Shown: piece after piece, positions 30,182-43,800 of the stretch
Layout of the letters: each line of letters opens with the position of its first letter
Numbering within the stretch: position 1 is the stretch's first letter
Assembly: GCA_014843695.1 (NCBI GenBank)
Contig: CM026391.1
Location: 38,191,515-38,255,514 of the forward strand
DNA: 64,000 nt
DNA from: Archivesica marissinica
Taxonomy: Eukaryota > Mollusca > Bivalvia > Venerida > Vesicomyidae
Reading direction: 5' to 3'
Made by a program: the position numbers and the translations under genes
The notes under the pieces: model-generated
Database searches by the model: none
Told to the model about the DNA's origin: nothing
The model's input: the letters and a program-made list of their open reading frames with translations, nothing else

Positions 30182-30267
30182 GCGCCGGTAGCCGAACGGT
30201 CTAAAGTGTTGATACTAAACTCAAATGAAATGAGCTAGTTATCGTGGGTTCGAATCCTCACTGTTTA
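30182..30267 (+). pseudogene. tRNA-like sequence with pol III A and B boxes
   Basis: TAGCCGAACGG at 30189-30199 fits an A box, and GGTTCGAATCC at 30247-30257 matches the B-box consensus exactly. The spacing suggests a class II (Leu/Ser-type) tRNA with a long variable arm. The acceptor ends do not pair and the T and anticodon stems are imperfect, so it is probably a tRNA pseudogene or the head of an old SINE rather than a working tRNA gene. An anticodon cannot be assigned safely. An identical copy is at 49275-49360. Confidence 0.5.
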
Positions 30268-30371
30268 AAAAATGCGATTATTTAAAAAATTTATTACGAT
30301 GATATAGATATTTATTTATAAATTATTTCAGTTATATTCTTTATATTTTAAATCAATGTTTCCCGATTCCC

Positions 30372-32645
30372 ATGTTGATGTGCAGGGTTAACGTTATAGA
30401 ATAGTGGATGTGCAAGGTTAACGTTGTAGAATAGTGGATGTGCAAGGTTAACGCTGTAGAATAGTGGATGTGCAGGGTTAACGTTGTTAAATAGTGGATG
30501 TGCAAGGTTAACGTTGTTAAATATTGGATGTGCAAGGTTAACGTTGTAGAATAGTGGATGTGGAGGGTCAACGTTGTAGACCAGTGGATGTGCAGGGTTA
30601 ACGTTGTAGAATAGTGGATGTGGATGGTTAACGTTGTAGAATAGTGGATGTGGAGGGTTAACGTTGTAGACTAGTGGATGTGCAGGGTTAACGTTGTAGA
30701 ATAGTGGATGTGCAAGGTTAACGTTGTAGAATAGTGGATGTGCAAGGTTAACGTTGTAGAATAGTGGATATGGGGGGTTAACGTTGCTAAATAGTGGATG
30801 TGCAGGGTTAGCGTTGTAGACTAGTGGATGTGCAGGGTTAACGTTGTAGAATAGTGGATATGCGGGTTAACGTTGTAGAATAGTGGATGTGCAGGGTTAA
30901 CGTTGTAGAATAGTGGATGTGCAAGGTTAACGTTGTAGAATAGTGGATGTGCAAGGTTAACGTTGTAGAATAGTGGATGTGCAGGGTTAACGTTGTTAAA
31001 TAGTGGATGTGCAAGGTTAACGTTGTTAAATATTGGATGTGCAAGGTTAACGTTGTAGAATAGTGGATGTGGAGGGTCAACGTTGTAGACCAGTGGATGT
31101 GCAGGGTTAACGTTGTAGAATAGTGGATGTGGATGGTTAACGTTGTAGAATAGTGGATGTGGAGGGTTAACGTTGTAGACTAGTGGATGTGCAGGGTTAA
31201 CGTTGTAGAATAGTGGATGTGCAAGGTTAACGTTGTAGAATAGTGGATGTGCAAGGTTAACGTTGTAGAATAGTGGATATGGGGGGTTAACGTTGCTAAA
31301 TAGTGGATGTGCAGGGTTAGCGTTGTAGACTAGTGGATGTGCAGGGTTAACGTTGTAGAATAGTGGATATGCGGGTTAACGTTGTAGAATAGTGGATGTG
31401 CAGGGTTAACGTTGTAGAATAGTGGATGTGCAAGGTTAACGTTGTAGAATAGTGGATGTGCAAGGTTAACGTTGTAGAATAGTGGATGTGCAGGGTTAAC
31501 GTTGTTAAATAGTGGATGTGCAAGGTTAACGTTGTTAAATATTGGATGTGCAAGGTTAACGTTGTAGAATAGTGGATGTGCAGGGTTAAGGTTGTTAAAT
31601 AGTGGATGTGCAGGGTTAGCGTTGTAGACTAGTGGATGTGCAGGGTTAACGTTGTAGAATAGTGGATATGCGGGTTAACGTTGTAGAATAGTGGATGTGC
31701 AGGGTTAACGTTGTAGAATAGTGGATGTGCAAGGTTAACGTTGTAGAATAGTGGATGTGCAAGGTTAACGTTGTAGAATAGTGGATGTGCAGGGTTAACG
31801 TTGTTAAATAGTGGATGTGCAAGGTTAACGTTGTTAAATATTGGATGTGCAAGGTTAACGTTGTAGAATAGTGGATGTGGAGGGTCAACGTTGTAGACCA
31901 GTGGATGTGCAGGGTTAACGTTGTAGAATAGTGGATGTCGATGGTTAACGTTGTAGAATAGTGGATGTGGAGGGTTAACGTTGTAGACTAGTGGATATGC
32001 GGGTTAACGTTGTAGAATAGTGGATGTGCAGGGTTAACGTTGTAAAATAGTGGATGTGCAAGGTTAACGTTGTAGAATAGTGGATGTGCAAGGTTAACGT
32101 TGTAGAATAGTGGATGTGCAGGGTTAACGTTGTTAAATATTGGATGTGCAAGGTTAACGTTGTAGAATAGTGGATGTGCAAGGTTAACGTTGTTAAATAT
32201 TGGATGTGCAAGGTTAACGTTGTAGAATAGTGGATGTGCAAGGTTAACGTTGTAGAATAGTGGATGTGCAGGGTTAAGGTTGTTAAATAGTGGATGTGCA
32301 AGGTTAACGTTGTAGAATAGTGGATGTGCAAGGTTAACGTTGTAGAATAGTGGATGTGCAGTGTTAACGTTGTAGACTAGTGGATGTGCAAGGTTAACGT
32401 TGTAGAATAGTGAATGTGCAGGGTTGACGTTGTAGAATAGTGGATGTGCAAGGTTAACGTTCTAGAATAGTAGATGTGCAAGGTCAAAGTAGTAGAATAA
32501 TGAATGTGCAAGATTACCGTAGTAGAACAGCGGATGTGCAAGGTCAACGTAATCGAATAGTATATGTACAAGGTCATCATTGTAGAATAGTAGATGTGCA
32601 AATTCAACGTTGTAGAATAATAGAATGATGTAAAGGCCAACGTTA
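30372..32645. repeat. 30-bp minisatellite array, about 76 copies
   Basis: The unit contains GTGGATGTGCAAGGTTAACG followed by TTGTAGAATA. Some units are 28 bp (GTGGATATGCGGGTTAACG). Those short units recur near 30854, 31363, 31662 and 31992 within repeated multi-unit blocks, showing higher-order amplification. The right end, from about 32470, is degenerate. The minus-strand frames stay open only because the unit length is a multiple of 3. Confidence 0.96.
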
Positions 32646-32654
32646 TAGCCCAGC

Positions 32655-32810
32655 TGTAGCCGTTACGATTGTGCCCTTAGGCAAGGCATTTAAATTCCAC
32701 ATTGCTTCCTCTCTCTCCCTCGTTGCGATGGATTCCACCAGGAATGAGGTCTCGAGAGTGATTAATATAAGTTGAAAGAACTTGTTTCGCAACTGAGCTA
32801 ACATAAATTT
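32655..32810 (+). mobile_element. SINE fragment between two arrays
   Basis: From TTACGATTGTGCCCTTAGGC to the GAGCTAACATAAA region the sequence matches the body of the SINE at 8650-8850 read on the opposite strand. The tRNA head is missing. It separates the 30-bp array from the 39-bp array, with a degenerate unit remaining on both sides. Confidence 0.75.
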
Positions 32811-32820
32811 GAAGTTGTTT

Positions 32821-34534
32821 AACATTATAGAATAGTGGATGTGCAATGTCAACGTATGAGCCTAGTAGATGTGCAAGACCTACGTAGTGAATGTTAGAGA
32901 AGAGCATACGTGCAAGTTCAACGTAGTGAATGTTAGAGAAGAGTAGATATGCACGTTCAACGTAGTGAATGTTAGAGAAGAGTATATGTGCAAAATCAAC
33001 GTAGTGAATGTTAGAGAAGACTAGATGTGCAAGATCAACGTAGTGAATGTTAGAGAAGAGTAGATGTGCAAGTTCAACGTAGTGAATGTTAGAGAAGACT
33101 AGATGTGCAAGTTCAATGTAGTGAATGTTAGAGAAGAGTAGATATGCACGTTCAACGTAGTGAATGTTAGAGAAGAGTAGATGTGGAAGTTCAACGTAGT
33201 GAATGTTAGAGAAGAGTATAATTATGTGCAAGTTCAACGTCGTGAATGTTAGAGAAGAGTAGATGTGCAAGTTCAACGTAGTGAATGTTAGAGAAGACTA
33301 CCTGTGCAAGTTCAACGTAGTGACTGTTAGAGAAGAGTAGATGTGCAAGATCAACGTAGTGAATGTTAGAGAAGACTAGATGTGCAAGATCAACGTAGTG
33401 AATGTTAGAGAAGAATAGATGTGCAAGATCAACGTAGTGAATGTTAGAGAAGACTAGATGTGCAAGTTCAACGTAGTGAATGTTAGAGAAGACTAGATGT
33501 GCAAGTTCAACGTAGTGAATGTTAGAGAAGACTAGATGTGCATGTTCAACGTAGTGACTGTTAGAGAAGAGTAGATATGCACGTTCAACGTAGTGAATGT
33601 TAGAGAAGAGTAGATGTGGAAGTTCAACGTAGTGAATGTTAGAGAAGAGTATAATTATGTGCAAGTTCAACGTCGTGAATGTTAGAGAAGAGTAGATGTG
33701 CAAGTTCAACGTAGTGAATGTTAGAGAAGACTACCTGTACAAGTTCAACGTAGTGACTGTTAGAGAAGAGTAGATGTGCACGATCAACGTAGTGAATGTT
33801 AGAGAAGACTAGATGTGCAAGATCAACGTAGTGAATGTTAGAGAAGACTAGATGTGCAAGTTCAACGTAGTGAATGTTAGAGAAGACTAGATGTGCAAGT
33901 TCAACGTAGTGAATGTTAGAGAAGACTAGATGTGCAAGTTCAACGTAGTGAATGTTAGAGAAGAGTAGATGTGCAAGATCAACGTAGTGAATGTTAGAGA
34001 AGACTAGATGTGCAAGATCAACTTAGTGAATGTTAGAGAAGAATAGATGTGCAAGTTCAACGTAGTGGATGTTAGAGAAGACTAGATGTGCACGTTCAAC
34101 GTAGTGAATGTTAGAGAAGAGTAGATGTGCAAGATCAACGTAGTGAATGTTAGAGAAGAGTAGATGTGCAAGTTCAACGTAGTGAATGTTAGAGAAGAGT
34201 AGATGTGCAAGATCAACGTAGTGAATGTTAGAGAAGAGTAGATGTGCAAGTTCAACGTAGTGAATGTTAGAGAAGAATAGATGTACAAGTTCAACGTAGT
34301 GAATGTTAGAGAAGACTAGATGTGCAAGATCAACGGAGTGAATGTTAGAGAAGAGTAGATGTGCAAGTTCAACGTACTGAATGTTAGAGAAGACTAGATG
34401 TGCAAGATCAACGGAGTGAATGTTAGAGAAGAGTAGATGTGCAAGTTCAACGTAGTGAATGTTAGAGAAGAATAGATGTGCAAGTTCAACGTAGTGAATG
34501 TTAGAGAAGACTAGATGTGCAAGCCCAACGGAGT
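32821..34534. repeat. 39-bp minisatellite array, about 44 copies
   Basis: The unit contains GTAGATGTGCAAGTTCAACG followed by TAGTGAATGTTAGAGAAGA. Its first 20 bases resemble the 30-bp unit next door (GATGTGCAAG, then T or G, then TCAACG or TTAACG), so the two arrays share an ancestor. A block with GTATAATTATGTGCAAG recurs near 33216 and 33649. The first units beside the SINE are intermediate in sequence. Confidence 0.96.
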
Positions 34535-34849
34535 GTCTATAACAAGATCCATTACAAAAACGGATTTTCCACACAATTCCGTTTTTAAGACACATTTCAG
34601 CATATGTATGCCCCATACTACAGATAACTTTTGCAGGCTGCCTAATACATGTACAGACTCTACAAAATGATGAAATAAAACAATTCGGCATTTTCAAATG
34701 GAAAATCACATTCACATCTAGTGTTTTCTCTTACATGGTTTTTATATAAATCATCATTTAAATTGCTAAATAACATGAAGTACTACCATGGTGAAATAGT
34801 TTGAAGTACAAGCATGGTTTACTCTTAATGAGTACTTGCATGAATTACT
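34535..34849. other. Unique spacer between the 39-bp and 13-bp arrays
   Basis: AAAACGGA near 34558 and TCCGTTTT near 34581 can form a small hairpin. The 13-bp unit appears in degenerate form from about 34770. No gene was seen. Confidence 0.5.
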
Positions 34850-37800
34850 AACAAGAAAATACTAGAATACTACTGGTATTAAATACTAGCATGGAACACT
34901 AACATCGGGTACTGGCATGAAGTACTAGCATGGAGTACTAGCATGGAGTACTAGCATGGAATACTAGCATGGAACACTACCATGGAGTACTAGCATGGAA
35001 TACTAGCATGGAACACTAGCATCGGGTACTAGCATGGAGTACTAGCATGGAGTACTAGCATGGAGTACTAGCATGGAGTACTAGCATGGAGTACTAGCAT
35101 GGAGTACTAGCATGGAGGTCTAGCATGAAGTACTAGCATGGAGTACTAGCATGGAGTACTAGCATGGAACACTAGCATGGAGTACTAGCATGGAGTACTA
35201 GCATGGAGTACTAGCATGGAGTACTAGCATGTAGTACTAGCATGGAATACTAGCATGGAGTACTAGCATGGAGTACTAGCATGGAGTACTAGCATGGAAC
35301 ACTAGCATGGATTACTAGCATGGAGTACTAGCATGAAGTACTAGCATGGAACACTCGCATCGGGTACTAGCATGGAGTACTAGCATGGAGTACTAGCATG
35401 GAGTACATGCTCTAGCATGGAGTACTAGCATGGTGTACTAGCATGGAGTACTAGCATGGAGTACTAGCATGGAGTACTAGCATGAAGTACTAGCATGGAA
35501 CACTAGCATGGATTACTAGCATGGAGTACTAGCATGCAGTACTAGCATGGAGTACTAGCATGAAGTACTAGCATGGATTACTAGCATGAAGTACTAGCAT
35601 GGAGTACTAGCATGAAGTACTAGCATGGAGTACTAGCATGAAGTACTAGCATGGATTACTAGCATGAAGTACTAGCATGGATTACTAGCATGAAGTACTA
35701 GCATGAAGTACTAGCATGGAGTACTAGCATGGAACACTAGCATGAAGTACTAGCATGCAGTACTAGCATGGAACACTAGCATGGAGTACTAGCATGGAAC
35801 ACTAGCATGGAGTACTAGCATGGAGTACTAGCATGGAACACTAGCATGGATTACTAGCATCGGGTACTAGCATGAAGTACTAGCATGGAGTACTAGCATC
35901 GGGTACTAGCATGCAGTACTAGCATGGAGTACTAGCATGGAGTACTAGCATGGAGTACTAGCATGGAGTACTAGCATGAAGTACTAGCATGGAGTACTAG
36001 CATGGAGTACTAGCATGAAGTACTAGCATGGATTACTAGCATCGGGTACTAGCATGGAGTACTAGCAAGGAACACTAGCATGGATTACTAGCATCGGGTA
36101 CTAGCATGGAGTACTAGCATGGAACACTAGCATGAAGTACTAGCATGCAGTACTAGCATGGAACACTAGCATGAAGTACTAGCATGAAGTACTAGCATGG
36201 ATTACTAGCATGGAGTACTAGCATCGGATACTAGCATGGAACACTAGCAGGCAGTACTAGCATGGAACACTAGCATGGAGTACTAGCATGGTGTACTAGC
36301 ATGAAGTACTAGCATGCAGTACTAGCATGGAACACTAGCATGGAGTACTAGCATGGTGTACTAGCATGAAGTACTTGCATGCAGTACTAGCATGGAACAC
36401 TAGCATGAAGTACTAGCATGCAGTACTAGCATGGAACACTAGCATGAAGTACTAGCATTCAGTACTAGCATGGAACACTAGCATGAAGTACTAGCATGCA
36501 GTACTAGCATGGAACACTAGCATGAAGTACTAGCATGCAGTACTAGCATGGAACACTAGCATGAAGTACTAGCATGGAGTACTAGCATGCAGTATTAGCA
36601 TGGAACACTAGCATGAACTACTAGCATGCAGTACTAGCATGGAACACTAGCATGAAGTACTAGCATGCAGTACTAGCATGGAACACTAGCATGGAGTACT
36701 AGCATGCAGTACTAGCATGGAACACTAGCATGGAGTACTAGCATGCAGTACTAGCATGGAACACTAGCATGAAGTACTAGCATGCAGTACTAGCATGGAA
36801 CACTAGCATGGATTACTAGCATGCAGTACTAGCATGGAACACTAGCATGGAGTACTAGCATGGAGTACTAGCATGGAGTACTAGCATGGAGTACTAGCAT
36901 GGAGTACTAGCATGGAACACTAGCATGGAGTACTAGCATGGAGTACTAGCATGGAGTACTAGCATGGAGTACTAGCATGTAGTACTAGCATGGAATACTA
37001 GCATGGAGTACTAGCATGGAGTACTAGCATGGAACACTAGCATGGATTACTAGCATGGAGTACTAGCATGAAGTACTAGCATGGAACACTAGCATCGGGT
37101 ACTAGCATGGAGTACTAGCATGGAGTACTTGCATGGAGTACATGCTCTAGCATGGAGTACTAGCATGGTGTACTAGCATGGAGTACTAGCATGGAGTACT
37201 AGCATGGAGTACTAGCATGAAGTACTAGCATGGAACACTAGCATGGATTACTAGCATGGAGTACTAGCATGCAGTACTAGCATGGAATACTAGCATGAAG
37301 TACTAGCATGGATTACTAGCATGAAGTACTAGCATGGAGTACTAGCATGAAGTACTAGCATGGAGTACTAGCATGAAGTACTAGCATGGATTACTAGCAT
37401 GACGTACTAGCATGGATTACTAGCATGAAGTACTAGCATGAAGTACTAGCATGGAGTACTAGCATGGAAAACTAGCATGAAGTACTAGCATGCAGTACTA
37501 GCATGGAACACTAGCATGGAGTACTAGCATGGAACACTAGCATGGAGTACTAGCATGGAGTACTAGCATGGAACACTAGCATGGATTACTAGCATCGGGT
37601 ACTAGCATGAAGTACTAGCATGGAGTACTAGCATCGGGTACTAGCATGCAGTACTAGCATGGAGTACTAGCATGGAGTACTAGCATGGAGTACTAGCATG
37701 GAGTACTAGCATGAAGTACTAGCATGGAGTACTAGCATGGAGTACTAGCATGAAGTACTAGCATGGATTACTAGCATCGGGTACTAGCATGGAGTACTAG

Positions 37801-40800
37801 CATGGAACACTAGCATGGATTACTAGCATCGGGTACTAGCATGGAGTACTAGCATGGAACACTAGCATGAAGTACTAGCATGCAGTACTAGCATGGAACA
37901 CTAGCATGAAGTACTAGCATGAAGTACTAGCATTGATTACTAGCATGGAGTACTAGCATCGGATACTAGCATGGAACACTAGCAGGCAGTACTAGCATGG
38001 AACACTAGCATGGAGTACTAGCATGGTGTACTAGCATGAAGTACTAGCATGCAGTACTAGCATGGAACACTAGCATGGAGTACTAGCATGGTGTACTAGC
38101 ATGAAGTACTTGCATGCAGTACTAGCATGGAACACTAGCATGAAGTACTAGCATGCAGTACTAGCATGGAACACTAGCATGAAGTACTAGCATGCAGTAC
38201 TAGCATGGAAAACTAGCATGAAGTACTAGCATGCAGTACTAGCATGGAACACTAGCATGAAGTACTAGCATGCAGTACTAGCATGGAACACTAGCATGAA
38301 GTACTAGCATGGAGTACTAGCATGCAGTACTAGCATGGAACACTAGCATGAAGTACTAGCATGCAGTACTAGCATGGAACACTAGCATGAAGTACTAGCA
38401 TGCAGTACTAGCATGGAACACTAGCATGGAGTACTAGCATGCAGTACTAGCATGGAACACTAGCATGGAGTACTAGCATGCAGTACTAGCATGGAACACT
38501 AGCATGATGTACTAGCATGCAGTACTAGCATGGAACACTAGCATGGATTACTAGCATGCAGTACTAGCATGGAAGACTAGCATGGAGTACTAGCATGAGG
38601 AACACTAGCATGGAGTACTAGCATGCAGTACTAGCATGGACTAGCATGAAGTACTAGCATGGAGTACTAGCATGCAGTACTAGCATGGAACACTAGCATG
38701 AAGTACTAGCATGCAGTACTAGCATGGAACACTAGCATGGATTACTAGCATGCAGTACTAGCATGGAACACTAGCATGGAGTACTAGCATGCAGTACTAG
38801 CATGGAACACTAGCATGGGGTACTAGCATGGAGTACTAGCATGGAGTACTAGCATGGAGTACTAGCATGGAGTACTAGCATGGAACACTAGCATGGAGTA
38901 CTAGCATGTAGTACTAGCATGGAACACTAGCATGGGGGTACTAGCATGGGGTACTAGCATGGGGTACTAGCATGCAGTACTAGCATGGAACACTAGCATG
39001 GGGGTACTAGCATGCAGTACTAGCATGGAACACTAGCATGGATTACTAGCATGGAGTACTAGCATGGAGTACTAGCATGGAGTACTAGCATGGAGTACTA
39101 GCATGGAGTACTAGCATGGAGTACTAGCATGGAATACTAGAATGAAGTACTAGCATGGAGTACTAGCATGAAGTACTAGCATGCAGTACTAGCATGGAAC
39201 ACTAGCATGAAGTACTAGCATGGATTACTAGCATCGGGTACTAGCATGGAGTACTAGCATGGATTACTAGCATCGGGTACTAGCATGGAGTACTAGCATG
39301 GAGTACTAGCATTGAGTACTAGCATGGAACACTAGCATGGATTACTAGCATGGAGTACTAGCATGGAGTACTAGCATGGAGTACTAGCATGGAGTTCTAG
39401 CATGGAGTACTAGCATGGAGTACTAGCATGGAGTACTAGCATGAAACAATAGCATGGATTACTAGCATGGAGTACTAGCATGGAGTACTAGCATGGAGTA
39501 CTAGCATGGAGTACTAGCATGGAGTACTAGCATGAAGTACTAGAATGGAGTACTAACATGGTGTACTAGCATGAAGTACTAGCATGGATTACTAGCATCG
39601 GGTACTAGCATGGAGTACTAGCATGGAACACTAGCATGGATTACTAGCATCGGGTACTAGCATGGAGTACTAGCATGGAACACTAGCATGAAGTACTAGC
39701 ATGCAGTACTAGCATGGAACACTAGCATGGATTAATAGCATGGAACACTAGCATGGATTACTAGCATCGGGTACTAGCATGGAGTACTAGCATGGAACAC
39801 TAGCATGATGTACTAGCATGAAGTAGTAGCATGCAGTACTAGCATGGAACACTAGCATGAAGTACTAGCATGGAGTACTAGCATGGATTACTAGCATGGA
39901 GTACTAGCATGGAGTACTAGCATGGATTACTAGCATGGAGTTCTAGCATGGATTACTAGCATGGAGTACTAGCATGAAGTACTAGCATGGTGTACAAGCA
40001 TGGATTACTAGCATGGAGTACTAGCATGAAGTACTAGCATGGAGTACTAGCATGAAGTACTAGCATGGAGTACTAGCATGGAGTACTAGCATGAAGTACT
40101 AGCATGGAGTACAAGCATGGATTACTAGCATGGAGTACTAGCATGAAGTACTAGCATGGAGTACTAGCATGAAGTACTAGCATGGAGTACTAGCATGGAA
40201 CACTAGCATGGAGTACTAGCATGCAGTACTAGCATGGAACACTAGCATAGATTACTAGCATCGGGTACTAGCATGGAGTACTAGCATGGAACACTAGCAT
40301 GGATTACTAGCATCGGGTACTAGCATGGAGTACTAGCATGGAGTACTAGCATGGAGTACTAGCATGGCGTACTAGCATGGAGTACTAGCATGAAGTACTA
40401 GCATGAAGTACTAGCATGGATTACTCTCATGGAGTACTAGCATGAGTACTAGCATGGAGTACTAGCATGGAGTACTAGCATGAAGTACTAGCATGGATTA
40501 CTTGCATGAAGTACTAGCATGGAGTACTAGCATGAAGTACTAGCATGGAGTACTAGCATGAAGTACTAGCATGGATTACTAGCATCGGGTACTAGCATGG
40601 AGTACTAGCATGGAGTACTAGCATGGATTACTAGCATGGAGTACTAGCATGAAGTACTAGCATGAAATACTAGCAATAAGTACTAGCATGGATTACTAGC
40701 ATCGGGTACTAGCATGGAGTACTAGCTTGAAGTACTAGCATGGAGTACTAGCATGGAGTACTAGCATGGAGTACTAGCATTAAGTACTAGCATGGATTAC

Positions 40801-43800
40801 TAGCATCGGGTACTAGCATGTAGTACTAGCATGAAGTACTAGCATGGAGTACTAGCATGGACTACTAGCATTGAGTACTAGCATGGAATACTAGCATGGA
40901 ACACTAGAATGAAGTACTAGCATGCAGTACTAGCATGAAGTACTAGCATGGAGTACTATCATGGAGTACTAGCATGGAGTACTAGCATGAAGTACTAGCA
41001 TGGAGTACTAGCATAGAGTACTAGCAGGGAGTACTAGCATGGAGTACTAGCATGGAGTACTAGCATGGAGTACTAGCATGGAGTACTAGCATGGAGTACT
41101 AGCATGGAGTACTAGCATGGAGTACTAGCATGGAGTACTAGCATGCAGTACTAGCATGCAGTACTAGCATGGATTACTAGCATGGATTACTAGCATGGAT
41201 TACTAGCATGGAGTACTAACATGAAGTACTAGCATGGAGTACTAGCATGGATTACTAGCATGGAGTACTAGCATGGATTACTAGCATGGAGTACTAGCAT
41301 GAAGTACTAGCATGGAGAACAAGCATGTATTACTAGCATGGAGTACTAGCATGAAGTACTAGCATGGAGTACTAGCATGAAGTACTAGCATGGATTACTA
41401 GCATCGGGTACTAGCATGGAGTACTAGCATGGAGTACTAACATTGAACACTAGCATGGAGTACTAGCATGCAGTACTAGCATGTAACACTAGCATGGATT
41501 ACTAGCATCGTTTCTAGCATGGAGTAATAGCATGGAGTAATAGCATGAAGTACTAGTATGAAGTACTAGCATGGATTACTAGCATGGAGTACTAGCATGG
41601 AGTACTAGCATGAAGTACTAGCATGGATTACTTGCAAGAAGTACTAGCATGGAGTACTAGCATGAAGTACTATCATGGAGTACTAGCATGAAGAACTAGC
41701 ATGGATTACTAGCATCGGGTACTAGCAGGGAGTACTAGCATGGAGTACTAGCATGGAGTACTAGCATGGAGTACTAGCATGGAGTACTAGCATGAAGTAC
41801 TAGCATGGAGTACTAGCATGGAGTACTAGCATTGTGTACTAGCATGAGGTACTAGCATGGATTACTAGCATCGGGTACTAGCATGGAGTACTAGCATGAA
41901 ATACTAGCATGGAGTACTAGCATGAAGTGATAGCATGGAGTATTAGCATGGAGTACTAGCATGATGTACTAGCATGGAGTACTAGCATGGAGTACTAGCA
42001 TGGGGTACTAGCATGAAGTACTAGCATGGTGTACTAGCATGGAGTACTAGCATGGGGTACTAGCATGGTGTACTAGCATGATGTACTAGCATGAAGTACT
42101 AGCATGGTGTACTAGCATGGAACACTAGAATGAAGTACTAGCATGGAGTACTAGCATGGAGTACTAGCATGGAGTACTAGCATGAAATACTAGCATGGAG
42201 TACTAGCATGGAGTACTAGCATGGAGTACTAGCATGAAGTACTAGCATGGATTACTATCATCGGGTACTAGCATGTAGTACTAGAATGAAGTACTAGCAT
42301 GGAGTACTAGCATGGACTACTAGCATGGAGTACTAGCATGGAATACTAGCATGGAACACTAGAATGAAGTACTAGCATGCAGTACTAGCATGGAGTACTA
42401 GCATGAAGTACTAGCATGAAGTACTAGCATGGAGTACTAGCATGGAGTACTAGCATGGAGTACTAGCATGAAGTACTAGCATGGAGTACTAGCATGGAGT
42501 ACTAGCATGGAGTACTAGCATGGAGTACTAGCATGGAGTACTAGCATGGAGTACTAGCATGGAGTACTAGCATGGAGTACTAGCATGCAGTACTAGCATG
42601 GAGTACTAGCATGGAGTACTAGCATGGAGTACTAGCATGGAACACTAGCATGGAGTACTAGCATGCAGTACTAGCATGTAACACTAGCATGGATTACTAG
42701 CATCGGATACTAGCATGGAGTACTAGCATGGAGTACTAGCATGAAGTACTAGTATGAAGTACTAGCATGGATTACTAGCATGGAGTACTAGCATGGAGTA
42801 CTAGCATGAAGTACTAGCATGGATTACTTGCATGAAGTACTAGCATGGAGTACTAGCATGAAGTACTAGCATGGAGTACTAGCATGAAGTACTAGCATGG
42901 ATTACTAGCATCGGGTACTAGCAGGGAGTACTAGCATGGAGTACTAGCATGGAGTACTAGCATGGAGTACTAGCATGGAGTACTAGCATGAAGTACTAGC
43001 ATGGAGTACTAGCATGGAGTACTAGCATTGTGTACTAGCATGAGGTACTAGCATGGATTACTAGCATCGGGTACTAGCATGGAGTACTAGCATGAAATAC
43101 TAGCATGGAGTACTAGCATGGAGTACTAGCATGGAGTACTAGCATGGAGTACTAGCATGGAGTACTAGCATGAAGTACTAGCATGGAGTACTAGCATGGA
43201 GTACTAGCATGATGTACTAGCATGGAGTACTAGCATGGAGTACTAGCATGGAGTACTAGCATGAAGTACTAGCATGGAGTACTAGCATGGAGTACTAGCA
43301 TGGAGTACTAGCATGGTGTACTAGCATGAAGTACTAGCATGAAGTACTAGCATGGAGTACTAGCATGGAACACTAGAATGAAGTACTAGCATGGAGTACT
43401 AGCATGGAGTACTAGCATGGAGTACTAGCATGAAGTACTAGCATGGAGTACTAGCATGGAGTACTAGCATGAAGTACTAGCATGGAGTACTAGCATGAAG
43501 TACTAGCATGGATTACTAGCATGGAGTACTAGCATGGAGTACTAGCATGGAGTACTAGCATGGAGTACTAGCATGGAGTACTAGCATGGAGTACTAGCAT
43601 GAAGTACTAGCATGGAGTACTAGCATGGAGTACTAGCATGGAGTACTAGCATGAGGTACTAGCATGGATTACTAGCATCGGGTACTAGCATGGAGTACTA
43701 GCATGAAATACTAGCATGGAGTACTAGCATGGAGTACTAGCATGGAGTACTAGCATGGAGTACTAGCATGGAGTACTAGCATGAAGTACTAGCATGGAGT

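Noticed and set aside
32677..34715. Minus-strand ORFs of 167-230 codons over the 39-bp array
   Set aside because: The unit length is a multiple of 3 and one minus frame lacks stops. The sequence is repeat shadow only, and part of one ORF is the SINE.
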